Assembly (NCBI GenBank): GCA_947372465.1
Contig: CANBTT010000031.1
Span: 1 to 33,757, forward strand
Source: Burkholderiales bacterium
GTDB lineage: Bacteria; Pseudomonadota; Gammaproteobacteria; Burkholderiales; Burkholderiaceae_C
Direction: 5' to 3'
Length of the DNA: 33,757 nucleotides
Position 1 is the first letter of the stretch. Each line of letters opens with the position of its first letter. Below, one piece after another: positions 15,844 through 23,364 of the stretch. The translations under genes were made by a program, and so were the position numbers. A model generated the notes under the pieces. The model was not told the origin of the DNA, searched no databases, and was given only the letters and a program-made list of their open reading frames with translations.

Positions 15844-16380
15844 CTATGGCTCAAGCACCTTGTTTTGCATTGATTTTGCATCTTCGTGCTTGTTGATCCA
15901 TACCACAAGTGGCAAAACAGTTGCCCAAATTAGACACAAAGCGGTGATCTGAAGCCAAGTGAAGTGGCTGGATGCCGCGCCTAGCTTTGCGCCTGAAAAA
16001 TATGACAAAGGGCCAAAAACAAAGCCCAATAATGCCACCCATGGCCATGCCAAGTCATTGATAAAGCGCAGGGAGTGGTTGATGGTCATAATAAATTGAA
16101 TCCAAATCATCCACAACCAAAACGGGCTCATCCCACTCAAAGTCCAACCATAAAAATCCATCAAGCCCAATTGTTGGATGAGGGTGTCAATGCCAATGCC
16201 TACGGGCAACACTGTGGCCAAGAGTTTTAAATCCTTTTCTTTTGCTTGACTCAAGTGAAGCTGGACTGCACCCAACAGTGAACACAATAGCAGTGCTTTA
16301 ATTTCGAAATCATTGTTCACACTTAAAACACAAATCCACCAAGCCAGTTGAAAGAGCAAAGCGTTGAGTAGGGTGTGCAT
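15844..16380 (-). CDS. DUF2878 multi-pass membrane protein
   Basis: 178 residues, mostly hydrophobic, with about five or six membrane spans. Examples are LLNALLFQLAWWICVLSV at the N-terminus, LLATVLPVGIGIDTLIQQLG, FWLWMIWIQFIMTINHSL, WVALLGFVFGPLSYFSGAKLG and LQITALCLIWATVLPLVVWI. The opening, the mid-protein aromatic-rich span and the GPLSYxxGxKLGA segment fit DUF2878, a family of unknown function in gammaproteobacteria and betaproteobacteria. It is convergent with cysK and divergent from the Crp-family regulator. There is no clear ribosome site before the ATG. Confidence 0.72.
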   Translation of the reverse strand: MHTLLNALLFQLAWWICVLSVNNDFEIKALLLCSLLGAVQLHLSQAKEKDLKLLATVLPVGIGIDTLIQQLGLMDFYGWTLSGMSPFWLWMIWIQFIMTINHSLRFINDLAWPWVALLGFVFGPLSYFSGAKLGAASSHFTWLQITALCLIWATVLPLVVWINKHEDAKSMQNKVLEP

Positions 16381-16443
16381 GGTGCTTGGTGTTCGCTGGC
16401 GGTTAAAAGGGTTTTTTATTAAAAAAATAATTGTATGAAATAT

Positions 16444-16541
16444 GTTCGTTACCGAACTGAATTATACCGAAGCCTTCATTTAAGCTCTGCGTTCCTACTT
16501 AAGTTCTTGGGTGAAATTCAAAGTACGCGATCGAACTTAAG
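16444..16541. promoter_or_regulatory. Two inverted repeats in the DUF2878/Crp-family divergent spacer
   Basis: GTTCG-TTAC-CGAAC (16444-16457) is a perfect five-base palindrome. CTTAAGTTC (16498-16506) and GAACTTAAG (16533-16541) are perfect nine-base inverted arms 26 bases apart. Both lie between two divergent genes, one encoding a DNA-binding regulator. They may be its operators or an operator for DUF2878. No canonical FNR or CRP site is present in this spacer. Confidence 0.4.
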
Positions 16542-16638
16542 CGCATCAGGTGTGAGTTTTTGAGGCCGATGCTCGAGTTTAATACCGTATACTTTTTTTA
16601 AAAACGACTTGACTCGTTTAGAACAATCGAGGTTTTCG

Positions 16639-17298
16639 GTGCATCCACTTCCCAATGAATTAATTGTCGCATTGAGTTCGCAAGAGCAACTTTTGTTGAT
16701 GCGAAAAGCTCGTTTGATCGAGCTTAAAACCAGTGACTTGTTGTTCAATTCAGAGCTTGGGCAGTCCCTTGTTTATTTCATTACAAGCGGTTCTGTTGCG
16801 TTGTTTGTGTCCCTCAAGGAGGGGGATTTGAGCAAGGGTTTGTCTGTCGGACTGATTGGCAACGAGGGTGCAGTTGGGCTTCAGGCTGCATTGGGTATTC
16901 ATTCTTCGCACCTGAATTTAATTGTCCAGTCGCCTGGTTTTGCTTATGTGGTGGAGGCCAGGTATTTGCAAAGCCTCATCAAGCGTTTCCCCAATATGTT
17001 GATCATCTTTTCAAGGTATCTCTGGGTCATGTACGAAGAGGTTTGTAAGATCACCGCACTTTCACATCAGCAGGACATCAAATTGCGATTGATCCATTGG
17101 TTGCTCATCAGTTATCAGCGCTGCAATTCCAAGCCACTCTTCATGACGCATGAGCACATCTCTAGAATGCTTGGTGTGAGAAGGGCCAGCATCAGCCTAG
17201 CTGCAAACTTTTTAAAATCCAAGCATTTGATTGATTACAGCCGGGGATATATTCGCTCTCTTGATCTCGCTGGTCTAGAGCGACTGATGAAAGTCTAG
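16639..17298 (+). CDS. Crp/Fnr-family regulator lacking cluster cysteines
   Basis: 219 residues from the GTG at 16639, chosen because GAGG (16629-16632) is six bases upstream; an in-frame TTG at 16609 has no ribosome site. A cyclic-nucleotide-binding-like beta roll (YFITSGSVALFVSLKEG, VGLIGNEGAVGLQAALG) joins a long dimer helix and a winged helix-turn-helix (HEHISRMLGVRRASISLAANFLKSKHL). There is no N-terminal cysteine cluster and the recognition helix (VRRASISL) differs from the FNR E-x-x-S-R pattern, so it should read a different site. The signal is unknown. It is convergent with the FNR gene. Confidence 0.83.
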   Translation: MHPLPNELIVALSSQEQLLLMRKARLIELKTSDLLFNSELGQSLVYFITSGSVALFVSLKEGDLSKGLSVGLIGNEGAVGLQAALGIHSSHLNLIVQSPGFAYVVEARYLQSLIKRFPNMLIIFSRYLWVMYEEVCKITALSHQQDIKLRLIHWLLISYQRCNSKPLFMTHEHISRMLGVRRASISLAANFLKSKHLIDYSRGYIRSLDLAGLERLMKV

Positions 17299-17375
17299 TT
17301 TTGGGTTTCCTGGTTGAAGAACATCAAAGGCAATGCGAACTTTTGTTGTCCTGTAATGCTTATATGTGGGTACAA

Positions 17376-18107
17376 TTAATTTGGAATGCCAGTGATTTTT
17401 TCTAGAGCTGCAGAGTTCAGAATGTGCAAGTGCCGGCGGTTGATGGAGACCACGCCACTTTTTGAGAGTTTGGCGAACATGCGACTGATGGTTTCTAATT
17501 TCAAGCCAAGAAATTGACCAATCTCTTCCCTCGTCATTCTCAGTAGCACCTCAGAGCTTGAGAACCCTCTGATTTGCAAGTTTTTGGTCAAGTTTTGAAG
17601 GAAGCCTGCGAGTCTTTCTTCTGCTGACATTTGTAGCATCAGCAGATTGAAATTTTCTCTGACCAACTCTCTGCTCAGGAGTTGAAAGATGTGATTTAAA
17701 AAGACGGGGGAGATTCGCGACATGTTCTCAATTTCTGCGTAGGGAATGACGCAGACGTTGGAGTCCTCCAGTGCAGCCGTGTCTGATAAGTGTTGTCTGC
17801 TTGGGATGCCATCCATGCCAAGACTGTCCCCTGTCATGCGAAAACCCAGCAGATGCTCTTGCCCACTTGGCGAAATGATCGATGTTTTAAAAAATCCTGT
17901 TCGGATGATGAAAATGGCATTAAAGCCCATGCCAGCGCTGATTAAATAATTCCCCTTTTTAACTGCTTTTCTCAATAAAACGATGCTCTCGAAATCATTG
18001 ATGTCTTTTTCAGTCATGTCCATGGGCAAGCAAATTTTCCGAGTGTGGCATTTCGAGCACGAGATGTTTCTCATGCTTGGGTCTCGAACTTGAGTTTTCA
18101 TTAGCAT
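17376..18107 (-). CDS. fnr: FNR-type oxygen-sensing regulator
   Basis: 243 residues. N-terminal CSKCHTRKIC gives Cys17, Cys20 and Cys26, and Cys119 (SNVCVIPY) provides the fourth ligand, matching the [4Fe-4S] pattern of E. coli FNR (Cys20, 23, 29, 122). The sensory beta roll (residues 45-125), dimer helix and winged helix-turn-helix follow. The recognition helix carries Glu205, Ser208 and Arg209 (LETISRMF), the residues that read TTGAT half-sites. The family activates anaerobic genes and represses aerobic ones when the cluster is intact. AAGGGA lies about seven bases before the ATG. A palindrome containing an FNR-like site lies just upstream, suggesting self-regulation; sites before the lipoprotein and metallochaperone genes are likely local targets. 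Confidence 0.92.
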   Translation of the reverse strand: MLMKTQVRDPSMRNISCSKCHTRKICLPMDMTEKDINDFESIVLLRKAVKKGNYLISAGMGFNAIFIIRTGFFKTSIISPSGQEHLLGFRMTGDSLGMDGIPSRQHLSDTAALEDSNVCVIPYAEIENMSRISPVFLNHIFQLLSRELVRENFNLLMLQMSAEERLAGFLQNLTKNLQIRGFSSSEVLLRMTREEIGQFLGLKLETISRMFAKLSKSGVVSINRRHLHILNSAALEKITGIPN

Positions 18108-18138
18108 GTTGTGTTCCCTTTGATATATTCATATAAAC

Positions 18139-18163
18139 ATATGACATTTGATAATTGTCATAT
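18139..18163. promoter_or_regulatory. Palindrome with FNR-like core before fnr
   Basis: ATATGACA (18139-18146) and TGTCATAT (18156-18163) are perfect eight-base inverted arms around a nine-base centre. Within it, TTGATAATTGTCAT (18148-18161) matches TTGAT-N4-ATCAA at eight of ten positions. It is 32 bases upstream of the fnr ATG, close enough for repression if FNR binds. It could also serve the divergent phasin gene. Confidence 0.45.
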
Positions 18164-18361
18164 CTGAATTGAATTAAATCTGTACGATAGCGAACAGATT
18201 GTTTTTTTATTCAACATGGTTTTACGGCTGTTTTCGTTTTTGTTGTTCATTGCGTGTGTTTGCTGTCGCACAGTGGAAACCAAAGATGTGTCTTAAGCTC
18301 ATTGCTCATGGTATTCAAAATTTAAATCAATCAAATTTCTAGACTCAACCAAGGACGCCCT

Positions 18362-18856
18362 ATGAAAACTGACCCCATCACCTCTGTTCAAATACCCAAC
18401 CGCTACATGGAAATCGCCAACATCTTTCATCGACAGTCTTTTGAATTGATGAATTTGGTCATGAATCATCAAAAAGGTGCTATGCAAGAGCACCAGCAAA
18501 AAATGACAGATTTGATGCAAGCCAAAGAGGCCTCTCATGTGCCGCAGTTGATCTCTTCAAATTTAATGGGGCAAGTCAATGACCTCATGGCCTTGACCAC
18601 CAAAGCCTATCAAATGGGCTTTGAAGCCCACACCCAGGTGTCTGAGATCTTGCAAAAGCAAATTGAGGACAGCAGTTCTTTAACAAGCTCTGTGTTGAGC
18701 TCACACGCTTTGGCTGGCAATCCCATGTCAACGATGGCGATTGCGGTGCTCAAGCAGTCTTTGGAAGCAAGTCGATCTTTGATTGACAGTGCAAAGCTTG
18801 CAGCTGCAAAAACCGTTGAATTGGCCAATCAAAGTTTGTCGTCCCTGAAAAAATAA
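18362..18856 (+). CDS. Phasin-family protein
   Basis: 164 residues, almost entirely predicted amphipathic helix, rich in Gln, Met, Ala and Ser, with no signal peptide or membrane span. Segments such as FELMNLVMNHQKGAMQEHQQ and AAAKTVELANQSLSSLKK fit the phasin pattern of polyhydroxyalkanoate-granule surface proteins. AAGGA lies six bases before the ATG. Phasins coat PHA granules and are abundant in Burkholderiales. No PHA synthase is in the window. The match to the classical PhaP family is moderate, so a generic phasin-like helical protein is the safe reading. It is divergent from fnr, which may link it to oxygen supply. Confidence 0.75.
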   Translation: MKTDPITSVQIPNRYMEIANIFHRQSFELMNLVMNHQKGAMQEHQQKMTDLMQAKEASHVPQLISSNLMGQVNDLMALTTKAYQMGFEAHTQVSEILQKQIEDSSSLTSSVLSSHALAGNPMSTMAIAVLKQSLEASRSLIDSAKLAAAKTVELANQSLSSLKK

Positions 18857-18868
18857 ACAAAGTGTCTT

Positions 18869-18899
18869 GGCCGGCATCAAGGGCCTGCTTGTTTTTTTT
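18869..18899 (+). terminator. Possible terminator after the phasin gene
   Basis: Short GC arms (GGCC and GGCC, nine bases apart) and CAAG/CTTG pairing lead into a run of eight T, 12 bases after the stop codon. The stem is short, so confidence is low. Confidence 0.35.
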
Positions 18900-19192
18900 C
18901 GGGGTCCTTCAGGAAGGCTTAGACGTCTTGATGCTTTTCTCTTGTTCATTGCTTGGGTGGGATGCGACCTAGGGTTAACCCTTGATTTCAGCCTGTGTGC
19001 TGCTCATTTCCTGCCTGCCTTGCTTTAGGCACATGCTTTTTCTGATCTGGCACCCATTGTTTTGTCACCAGTTGTTAAAGTTGATGCGTGGTTCTTTTGG
19101 CTGAAATCACAACTGGATATCAAGAGGTGGACTTTAGCTTATTCCAATGAGCGTCATTGAGAGAATTAATCGGTGCAAATTGAATATCTCTT

Positions 19193-19198
19193 TATAAT
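19193..19198 (+). promoter_or_regulatory. -10 box for ahpC
   Basis: TATAAT, a full consensus -10, lies 60 bases before the ahpC ATG. No -35 box is visible at the usual spacing, which is typical of promoters that need an activator such as OxyR. That activator is inference. Confidence 0.45.
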
Positions 19199-19257
19199 TC
19201 AACTCAATGAGATTGTCTCATTCCATAGTTATTTTAAATCAACCGAAAGGAATCCAC

Positions 19258-19821
19258 ATGTCCCTGATCAATACACACGTACAACCCTTCAAAGCTCAAG
19301 CTTTTCACAACGGTAAATTCATCGAAGTTTCAGACGCTGCTTTAAAAGGCAAATGGTCAGTTTTGATTTTCATGCCAGCTGCATTTACATTCAACTGTCC
19401 AACAGAAGTTGAAGATGCCGCAGACAACTACGCTGAATTCCAGAAAGCTGGCGCAGAAGTGTATATCGTGACCACCGACACACATTTCTCACACAAAGTA
19501 TGGCACGAGACTTCACCGGCCGTTGGCAAAGCCAAGTTCCCCTTGGTTGGTGACCCAACACACCAGTTGACCAGAGCTTTTGGTGTTCACATTGAAGAAG
19601 AAGGTTTGGCTTTGCGCGGAACGTTCATCATCAACCCCCAGGGCGTGATCAAAACGCTTGAGGTCCATGACAACGCCATTGCCCGTGACGTCAAAGAGAC
19701 GCTGCGTAAATTGAAAGCCGCGCAATACGTTGCCAACAACCCTGGTCAAGTTTGCCCAGCGAAATGGAACGAAGGCGCCAAGACATTGACACCATCACTT
19801 GACTTGGTTGGCAAGATCTAA
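19258..19821 (+). CDS. ahpC: Alkyl hydroperoxide reductase, peroxiredoxin subunit
   Basis: 187 residues from the ATG at 19258, with AAAGGA six bases upstream; this is the exact usual AhpC length, and longer in-frame starts lack support. The peroxidatic Cys47 is in FTFNCPTEVEDAADNY and the resolving Cys166 in NPGQVCPAKWNEG, making it a typical two-cysteine Prx1-class enzyme. It reduces H2O2, organic peroxides and peroxynitrite and is recycled by AhpF, encoded next. Expression is likely from the -10 box at 19193. A strong hairpin lies between ahpC and ahpF. Confidence 0.96.
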   Translation: MSLINTHVQPFKAQAFHNGKFIEVSDAALKGKWSVLIFMPAAFTFNCPTEVEDAADNYAEFQKAGAEVYIVTTDTHFSHKVWHETSPAVGKAKFPLVGDPTHQLTRAFGVHIEEEGLALRGTFIINPQGVIKTLEVHDNAIARDVKETLRKLKAAQYVANNPGQVCPAKWNEGAKTLTPSLDLVGKI

Positions 19822-19865
19822 GCAGTTCCTCTGCTAAAAGAGGTGTACTGCTGTGCGCCTCTTTT
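19821..19865 (+). terminator. Tandem hairpins between ahpC and ahpF (attenuator candidate)
   Basis: AGCAG (19821-19825) pairs with CTGCT (19831-19835). AAAAGAGG (19836-19843) then pairs perfectly with CCTCTTTT (19858-19865) over a 14-base loop, ending in T residues. Sited right after the ahpC stop, it could cut ahpF transcription or protect the ahpC mRNA 3' end. AhpC is normally made in large excess over AhpF, which fits. Confidence 0.55.
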
Positions 19866-19932
19866 GTCGGAAGTTTGCCTTGAACTTGAACACATTGATC
19901 GTTCCCACATTTGAGTCCCCAAAGGAGTTGTC

Positions 19933-21522
19933 ATGCTCGATTCGCAATTAAAAACCCAATTGCAAGCTTATTTGCAAAATCTTCGCACCCCCATTCGTTT
20001 GATTGCGACCCTGGACAACAGTGACAAGAGTGCCGAATTGCGCGAACTTTTGCTAGAGATCAAAGACTTATCAGACAAGGTGAGCTTTGATGATTCTGGT
20101 ACGGATGCTCGAACACCCTCCTTTGTGATTGCCAAAGAGGGACAAACGAAGGGCGTGCGATATGCCGCAATTCCTCTGGGGCACGAGTTCACGTCGCTCG
20201 TCTTGGCATTGCTCTGGACAGGCGGACACCCACCCAAGGTGGATGCCGAGGTGCTCGAGCAAATCAAAGCCTTGGATGAAGAAATGAAATTCGAGGTCTA
20301 CATGTCCTTGTCCTGCCACAACTGTCCTGACGTTGTACAAGCGGCCACCTTGATGGCCATCTTCAATCCCAAGATCCAGACCACTGTGATCGACGGCTCC
20401 TTGAACCAGGCTGAAGTAGAGGCCAGACAAGTCATGGCGGTGCCCATGGTTTATATGAACGATCACGTGTTTGGTTCCGGGCGCATGAGCCTGGAGGAGA
20501 TCGTGGGCAAGCTCGATAAAAAGTCGGCCGAGAAAGACGCTGCCAAGTTGAATGCCAAAGACCCCTTTGATGTGTTGATTGTTGGTGGAGGTCCTGCGGG
20601 TGCTGCCGCCGCCGTTTACGCCGCGCGCAAGGGCATTCGAGTTGGCGTGGTGGCCGAGCGTTTTGGGGGGCAAGTGAACGATACGCTGGCGATTGAAAAT
20701 TACATTTCTGTTTTGGAAACGGATGGGCCCAAGTTTGCTGCAGCCCTTGAAGAACAAGTCCTTCACTACGAAGTTGACATCATGAATCTACAAAAGGCTC
20801 AAAAACTGATTCCTGCCGAAAAAGCGGGGGGCATGATTGAAGTTGAATTGGCCCATGGCGCGAGCTTGCAGGCGCGAAGTGTGATTTTATCAACGGGTGC
20901 TCGATGGAGAAATGTGAATGTCCCTGGGGAGCAAGAGTACAAAAACAAGGGCGTTGCCTATTGTCCTCACTGTGACGGTCCTCTATTTAAAGGCAAACGT
21001 GTCGCGGTCATTGGTGGCGGCAACTCTGGTGTTGAAGCGGCCATTGACCTCGCGGGTGTGGTTGATCACGTGACGCTCATTGAGTTTGCTGACGCCTTGA
21101 AAGCAGATGCTGTTCTGGTGACCAAGCTCAAAAGCTTGAACAACGTTGAAATTCACGTGAATGCTCAAACCCTGTCCATCACAGGTGATGGGCAAAAGGT
21201 CAACGGCTTGAATTACAAGGACCGTTCAAGTGCTCAGGAACACCATCTTGATCTTCAAGGCGTTTTTGTGCAGATCGGACTTGTCCCGAACACCGAGTTC
21301 TTAAAAGGGACGCTTGAGCTGAGCAAATTTGGTGAGATCGTCATTGACGATCAATGCCACACCAACATCGCAGGTGTTTTTGCCGCAGGTGACGTGACCA
21401 CCGTACCCTACAAACAAATTGTCATTGCTGCTGGCGAGGGCGCAAAGGCCGCCTTGAGTGCCTTTGATTATTTGATTCGCACGCCCATTCAAGTCCCCGC
21501 CAAGGAAATCGTTGCGGCTTAA
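19933..21522 (+). CDS. ahpF: Alkyl hydroperoxide reductase, flavoprotein subunit
   Basis: 529 residues, a standard AhpF length. The N-terminal double thioredoxin-like domain carries the redox pair CHNC (Cys128, Cys131). After a linker, the thioredoxin-reductase-like part begins with the FAD motif [11 protein letters not shown] (217-227), the active-site disulfide CPHCD (Cys344, Cys347), the NAD(P)H motif [12 protein letters not shown], and [20 protein letters not shown] near the C-terminus. Electrons pass from NADH through FAD and two disulfides to AhpC. AAAGGAG lies six bases before the ATG. It follows ahpC by 111 bases with hairpins between, and is convergent with the IclR gene. Confidence 0.96.
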   Translation: MLDSQLKTQLQAYLQNLRTPIRLIATLDNSDKSAELRELLLEIKDLSDKVSFDDSGTDARTPSFVIAKEGQTKGVRYAAIPLGHEFTSLVLALLWTGGHPPKVDAEVLEQIKALDEEMKFEVYMSLSCHNCPDVVQAATLMAIFNPKIQTTVIDGSLNQAEVEARQVMAVPMVYMNDHVFGSGRMSLEEIVGKLDKKSAEKDAAKLNAKDPFDVLIVGGGPAGAAAAVYAARKGIRVGVVAERFGGQVNDTLAIENYISVLETDGPKFAAALEEQVLHYEVDIMNLQKAQKLIPAEKAGGMIEVELAHGASLQARSVILSTGARWRNVNVPGEQEYKNKGVAYCPHCDGPLFKGKRVAVIGGGNSGVEAAIDLAGVVDHVTLIEFADALKADAVLVTKLKSLNNVEIHVNAQTLSITGDGQKVNGLNYKDRSSAQEHHLDLQGVFVQIGLVPNTEFLKGTLELSKFGEIVIDDQCHTNIAGVFAAGDVTTVPYKQIVIAAGEGAKAALSAFDYLIRTPIQVPAKEIVAA

Positions 21523-21535
21523 GCCTTGCTCAACG

Positions 21536-22264
21536 TCAAAGCTCGCTCTTCAATTGAAGCAAGACTTTTGATAATTTTAAAATTTGCTCCTCCTTGTTGT
21601 CGTAATTGGCCACACTGATGTTCAAAATAGAAGTCGAATGTTCGGTGTGTTGAATGGGTGTTGACAAAGCCAAGACACCAGGCTGCCAAGTGGCATGACA
21701 AAAGTCCACTTGATGGACATCCTCCAGAGACGTTGCGATGTCCTTTTTGACCTTGTCCCAGTCATTCGGGCGTCTTTTTTTAAAGGCGACGAACAGCGCT
21801 TTCCTTTGATTTTCATTCAGCAATGAAAGCCACGCATGTCCAAGACTGGTCAATTCCATGGGCACTCGCAATCCAGCCACCACATTTCGAAACGCGGCCT
21901 TGTGGTTGTAGCGGATGGACTCCAAGTAGACCATCTCATCCCCATCTGCCACCGCCAAACCTATATTGACCTTGTGTTTTTCAGCATACAGCCTCATTTT
22001 TGGTGCGACCGTGGTGAGCACAGGAGAGCTTGTTTTCATGGCAAAGGCCAAGCTGAGCACTGGGGCAGCGAGTCGATAGGCGCGGTGTTGGGTGTCGTGC
22101 TCTAGCATGCCGGCGCTGACCAAGGTTTGGGTCAATCGACTCACCGTGGCTTTGGAGAGTTGTGTGCGCTCGGCAATTTCCCCATTGCCCAGCAAGTCGA
22201 TCCCAGGTTTGAAGGTTTTTAAAATATCTACGCCCCGAAGAAGGGATCGATTTTGCTCGCCCAT
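21536..22264 (-). CDS. IclR-family transcriptional regulator
   Basis: 242 residues from the ATG at 22264, chosen because GAGG is six bases upstream and because the operator-like palindromes then lie outside the gene; an ATG at 22306 would put them within it. The N-terminal winged helix (SLLRGVDILKTFKPG, then NGEIAERTQLSKATVSRLTQ) precedes the IclR effector-binding domain (VNIGLAVADGDEMVYLES, LRVPMELTSLGHAWLSLL, and the C-terminal VLALSTPIQ region). It should bind a small carboxylate or related metabolite and control the divergent Bug, enoyl-CoA hydratase and acyl-CoA synthetase operon. Effector unknown. Confidence 0.9.
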   Translation of the reverse strand: MGEQNRSLLRGVDILKTFKPGIDLLGNGEIAERTQLSKATVSRLTQTLVSAGMLEHDTQHRAYRLAAPVLSLAFAMKTSSPVLTTVAPKMRLYAEKHKVNIGLAVADGDEMVYLESIRYNHKAAFRNVVAGLRVPMELTSLGHAWLSLLNENQRKALFVAFKKRRPNDWDKVKKDIATSLEDVHQVDFCHATWQPGVLALSTPIQHTEHSTSILNISVANYDNKEEQILKLSKVLLQLKSEL

Positions 22265-22291
22265 GCCAATCCTCTGCAATTTAATTTGAAC

Positions 22292-22317
22292 TGGAATCAA
22301 TTCCACCTGGTGGAATT
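22292..22317. promoter_or_regulatory. IclR operator candidate with overlapping palindromes
   Basis: AATTCCACCTGGTGGAATT (22299-22317) is a perfect palindrome with a single central T. A second palindrome, TGGAAT-CA-ATTCCA (22292-22305), shares its left half-site, so three TGGAAT/ATTCCA half-sites stand in alternating orientation. The site is between the divergent IclR gene and the Bug gene, 28 bases from the IclR ATG. The length and symmetry suit an IclR-type dimer or tetramer. Confidence 0.68.
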
Positions 22318-22373
22318 ATAGGCTGTCTCTAAGGGCCCAAAGTGTTTAGACTCCTGAGCATTGGAGTGCTCTT

Positions 22374-23354
22374 ATGATCAAACAAATCTCAGTGTTGAAG
22401 CCCATTTTGGGGTGTGTCTTGGTGGCTTTTCAAGCGCTGGGGCTGTCGGCGGTTTTCCCAGAAAAACCCATTCGCATCATTGTTCCTTTCTCCCCAGGCG
22501 GTGGAACCGATTTGATTGCCAGAACCTTGGGCAATTTGATGGCTGTCGATTTGGGCCAAGCGGTGCTGGTTGAGAACAAACCTGGTGCCAGCACAATCAT
22601 TGGCACGGATGCGCTCGCTAAAAGCGCGCCGGATGGTTATGCCATGGTCATTGCCACCATTGCGCATGCAGTGAACCCCAGCATCCAAGCCAAATTACCT
22701 TATTCACAAGAGACGGCATTTGCCCCCGTTATCTTGATTGGTCGTTCACCCAACGTCTTGGTCGTCGTTGAAAGCAGCCCCTACAAGACCCTTCAAGACG
22801 TGATGAATGCAGCCAAGTCCAATCCCGGCAAGTTGTCCTATGCCTCACAGGGGGCGGGCACATCTGCTCATCTTGCCGGTGAGTTGTTCAATTACATGGC
22901 CAAAACGGACATCACGCACATCCCCTACAAAGGCGCAGGTCCTGCGTTGACGGATCTTTTAGGCGGGCAAGTCGACATGATGTTCGCCACCGCTTCAGCG
23001 GTGGGCGGCTTCATCACTGCAGGAAAACTGCGCGCCCTTGCAGTCACCACCTCAGAGCGCTCGCCCACAGCCCTCTTGGCCAAGGTGCCAACCCTTGCTG
23101 AATCTGGCTTGCCTGGTTATGTGGCCGAGAGTTGGTATGGCTTTTACGTGCCGGCCGGAACCCCTGAGGCCATTGTTCAGCGGTTGAACGCCTCCGCCAA
23201 AAAAGCAGCCCTGTCCGAGACCTTCAAACAAAAAATTGAAAAAGAGGGCTTGATGGTGAGTGCAGGCACTCCCGAGGCCTTTGATCGGTATGTGAAAGCC
23301 GAAGAGGTGCGTTGGAAAAACGTCGTCAAATCAGCCAACATCAAAGCAGAATAA
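22374..23354 (+). CDS. Bug/TctC-family periplasmic solute receptor
   Basis: 326 residues; GGAG is eight bases before the ATG. A signal sequence (LKPILGCVLVAFQALGLSAV) precedes the mature start FPEKPIRIIVPFSPGGGTD. Family motifs ENKPGASTIIGTDALAKSAPDGYA, SYASQGAGTSAHLAGELF, THIPYKGAGPALTDLLGGQVDM and VPAGTPEAIVQRLNA are all clear. It should deliver or sense the carboxylate processed by the next two enzymes. No TctAB membrane subunits are adjacent, as is common for these receptors. It shares little more than the family pattern with the other Bug receptor in this window. Confidence 0.92.
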   Translation: MIKQISVLKPILGCVLVAFQALGLSAVFPEKPIRIIVPFSPGGGTDLIARTLGNLMAVDLGQAVLVENKPGASTIIGTDALAKSAPDGYAMVIATIAHAVNPSIQAKLPYSQETAFAPVILIGRSPNVLVVVESSPYKTLQDVMNAAKSNPGKLSYASQGAGTSAHLAGELFNYMAKTDITHIPYKGAGPALTDLLGGQVDMMFATASAVGGFITAGKLRALAVTTSERSPTALLAKVPTLAESGLPGYVAESWYGFYVPAGTPEAIVQRLNASAKKAALSETFKQKIEKEGLMVSAGTPEAFDRYVKAEEVRWKNVVKSANIKAE

Positions 23355-23364
23355 GGAATCCATC

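Larger units (their letters stand above)
18857..19257. other. 401-base gene-free spacer between phasin and ahpC
   Basis: I find no convincing gene on either strand. Near the left end, GGCC arms (18869-18872 and 18882-18885) and a CAAG/CTTG mini-stem precede a run of eight T (18892-18899), which may terminate phasin transcription. A perfect 12-base palindrome AGGGTTAACCCT is at 18971-18982. TATAAT (19193-19198) is a consensus -10 box for ahpC, without a clear -35, which would fit an activator-dependent promoter. I could not identify a clear OxyR site. Confidence 0.6.

Noticed and set aside
18900..19192. Small genes or an OxyR site in the phasin-ahpC spacer
   Set aside because: No frame has a ribosome site with credible composition, and no run of ATAG-type OxyR half-sites could be matched with confidence.
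19207..19257. Seventeen-residue extension of AhpC
   Set aside because: AhpC is normally 187 residues beginning MSLINT, and AAAGGA precedes the ATG at 19258.
20071..20766. 231-codon minus-strand frame inside ahpF
   Set aside because: It is the antisense shadow of a clear AhpF; composition is unnatural and there is no start signal.
22265..22306. Fourteen-residue N-terminal extension of the IclR protein
   Set aside because: The ATG at 22264 has GAGG at ideal spacing, and the extension would place part of the operator palindrome inside the coding region.
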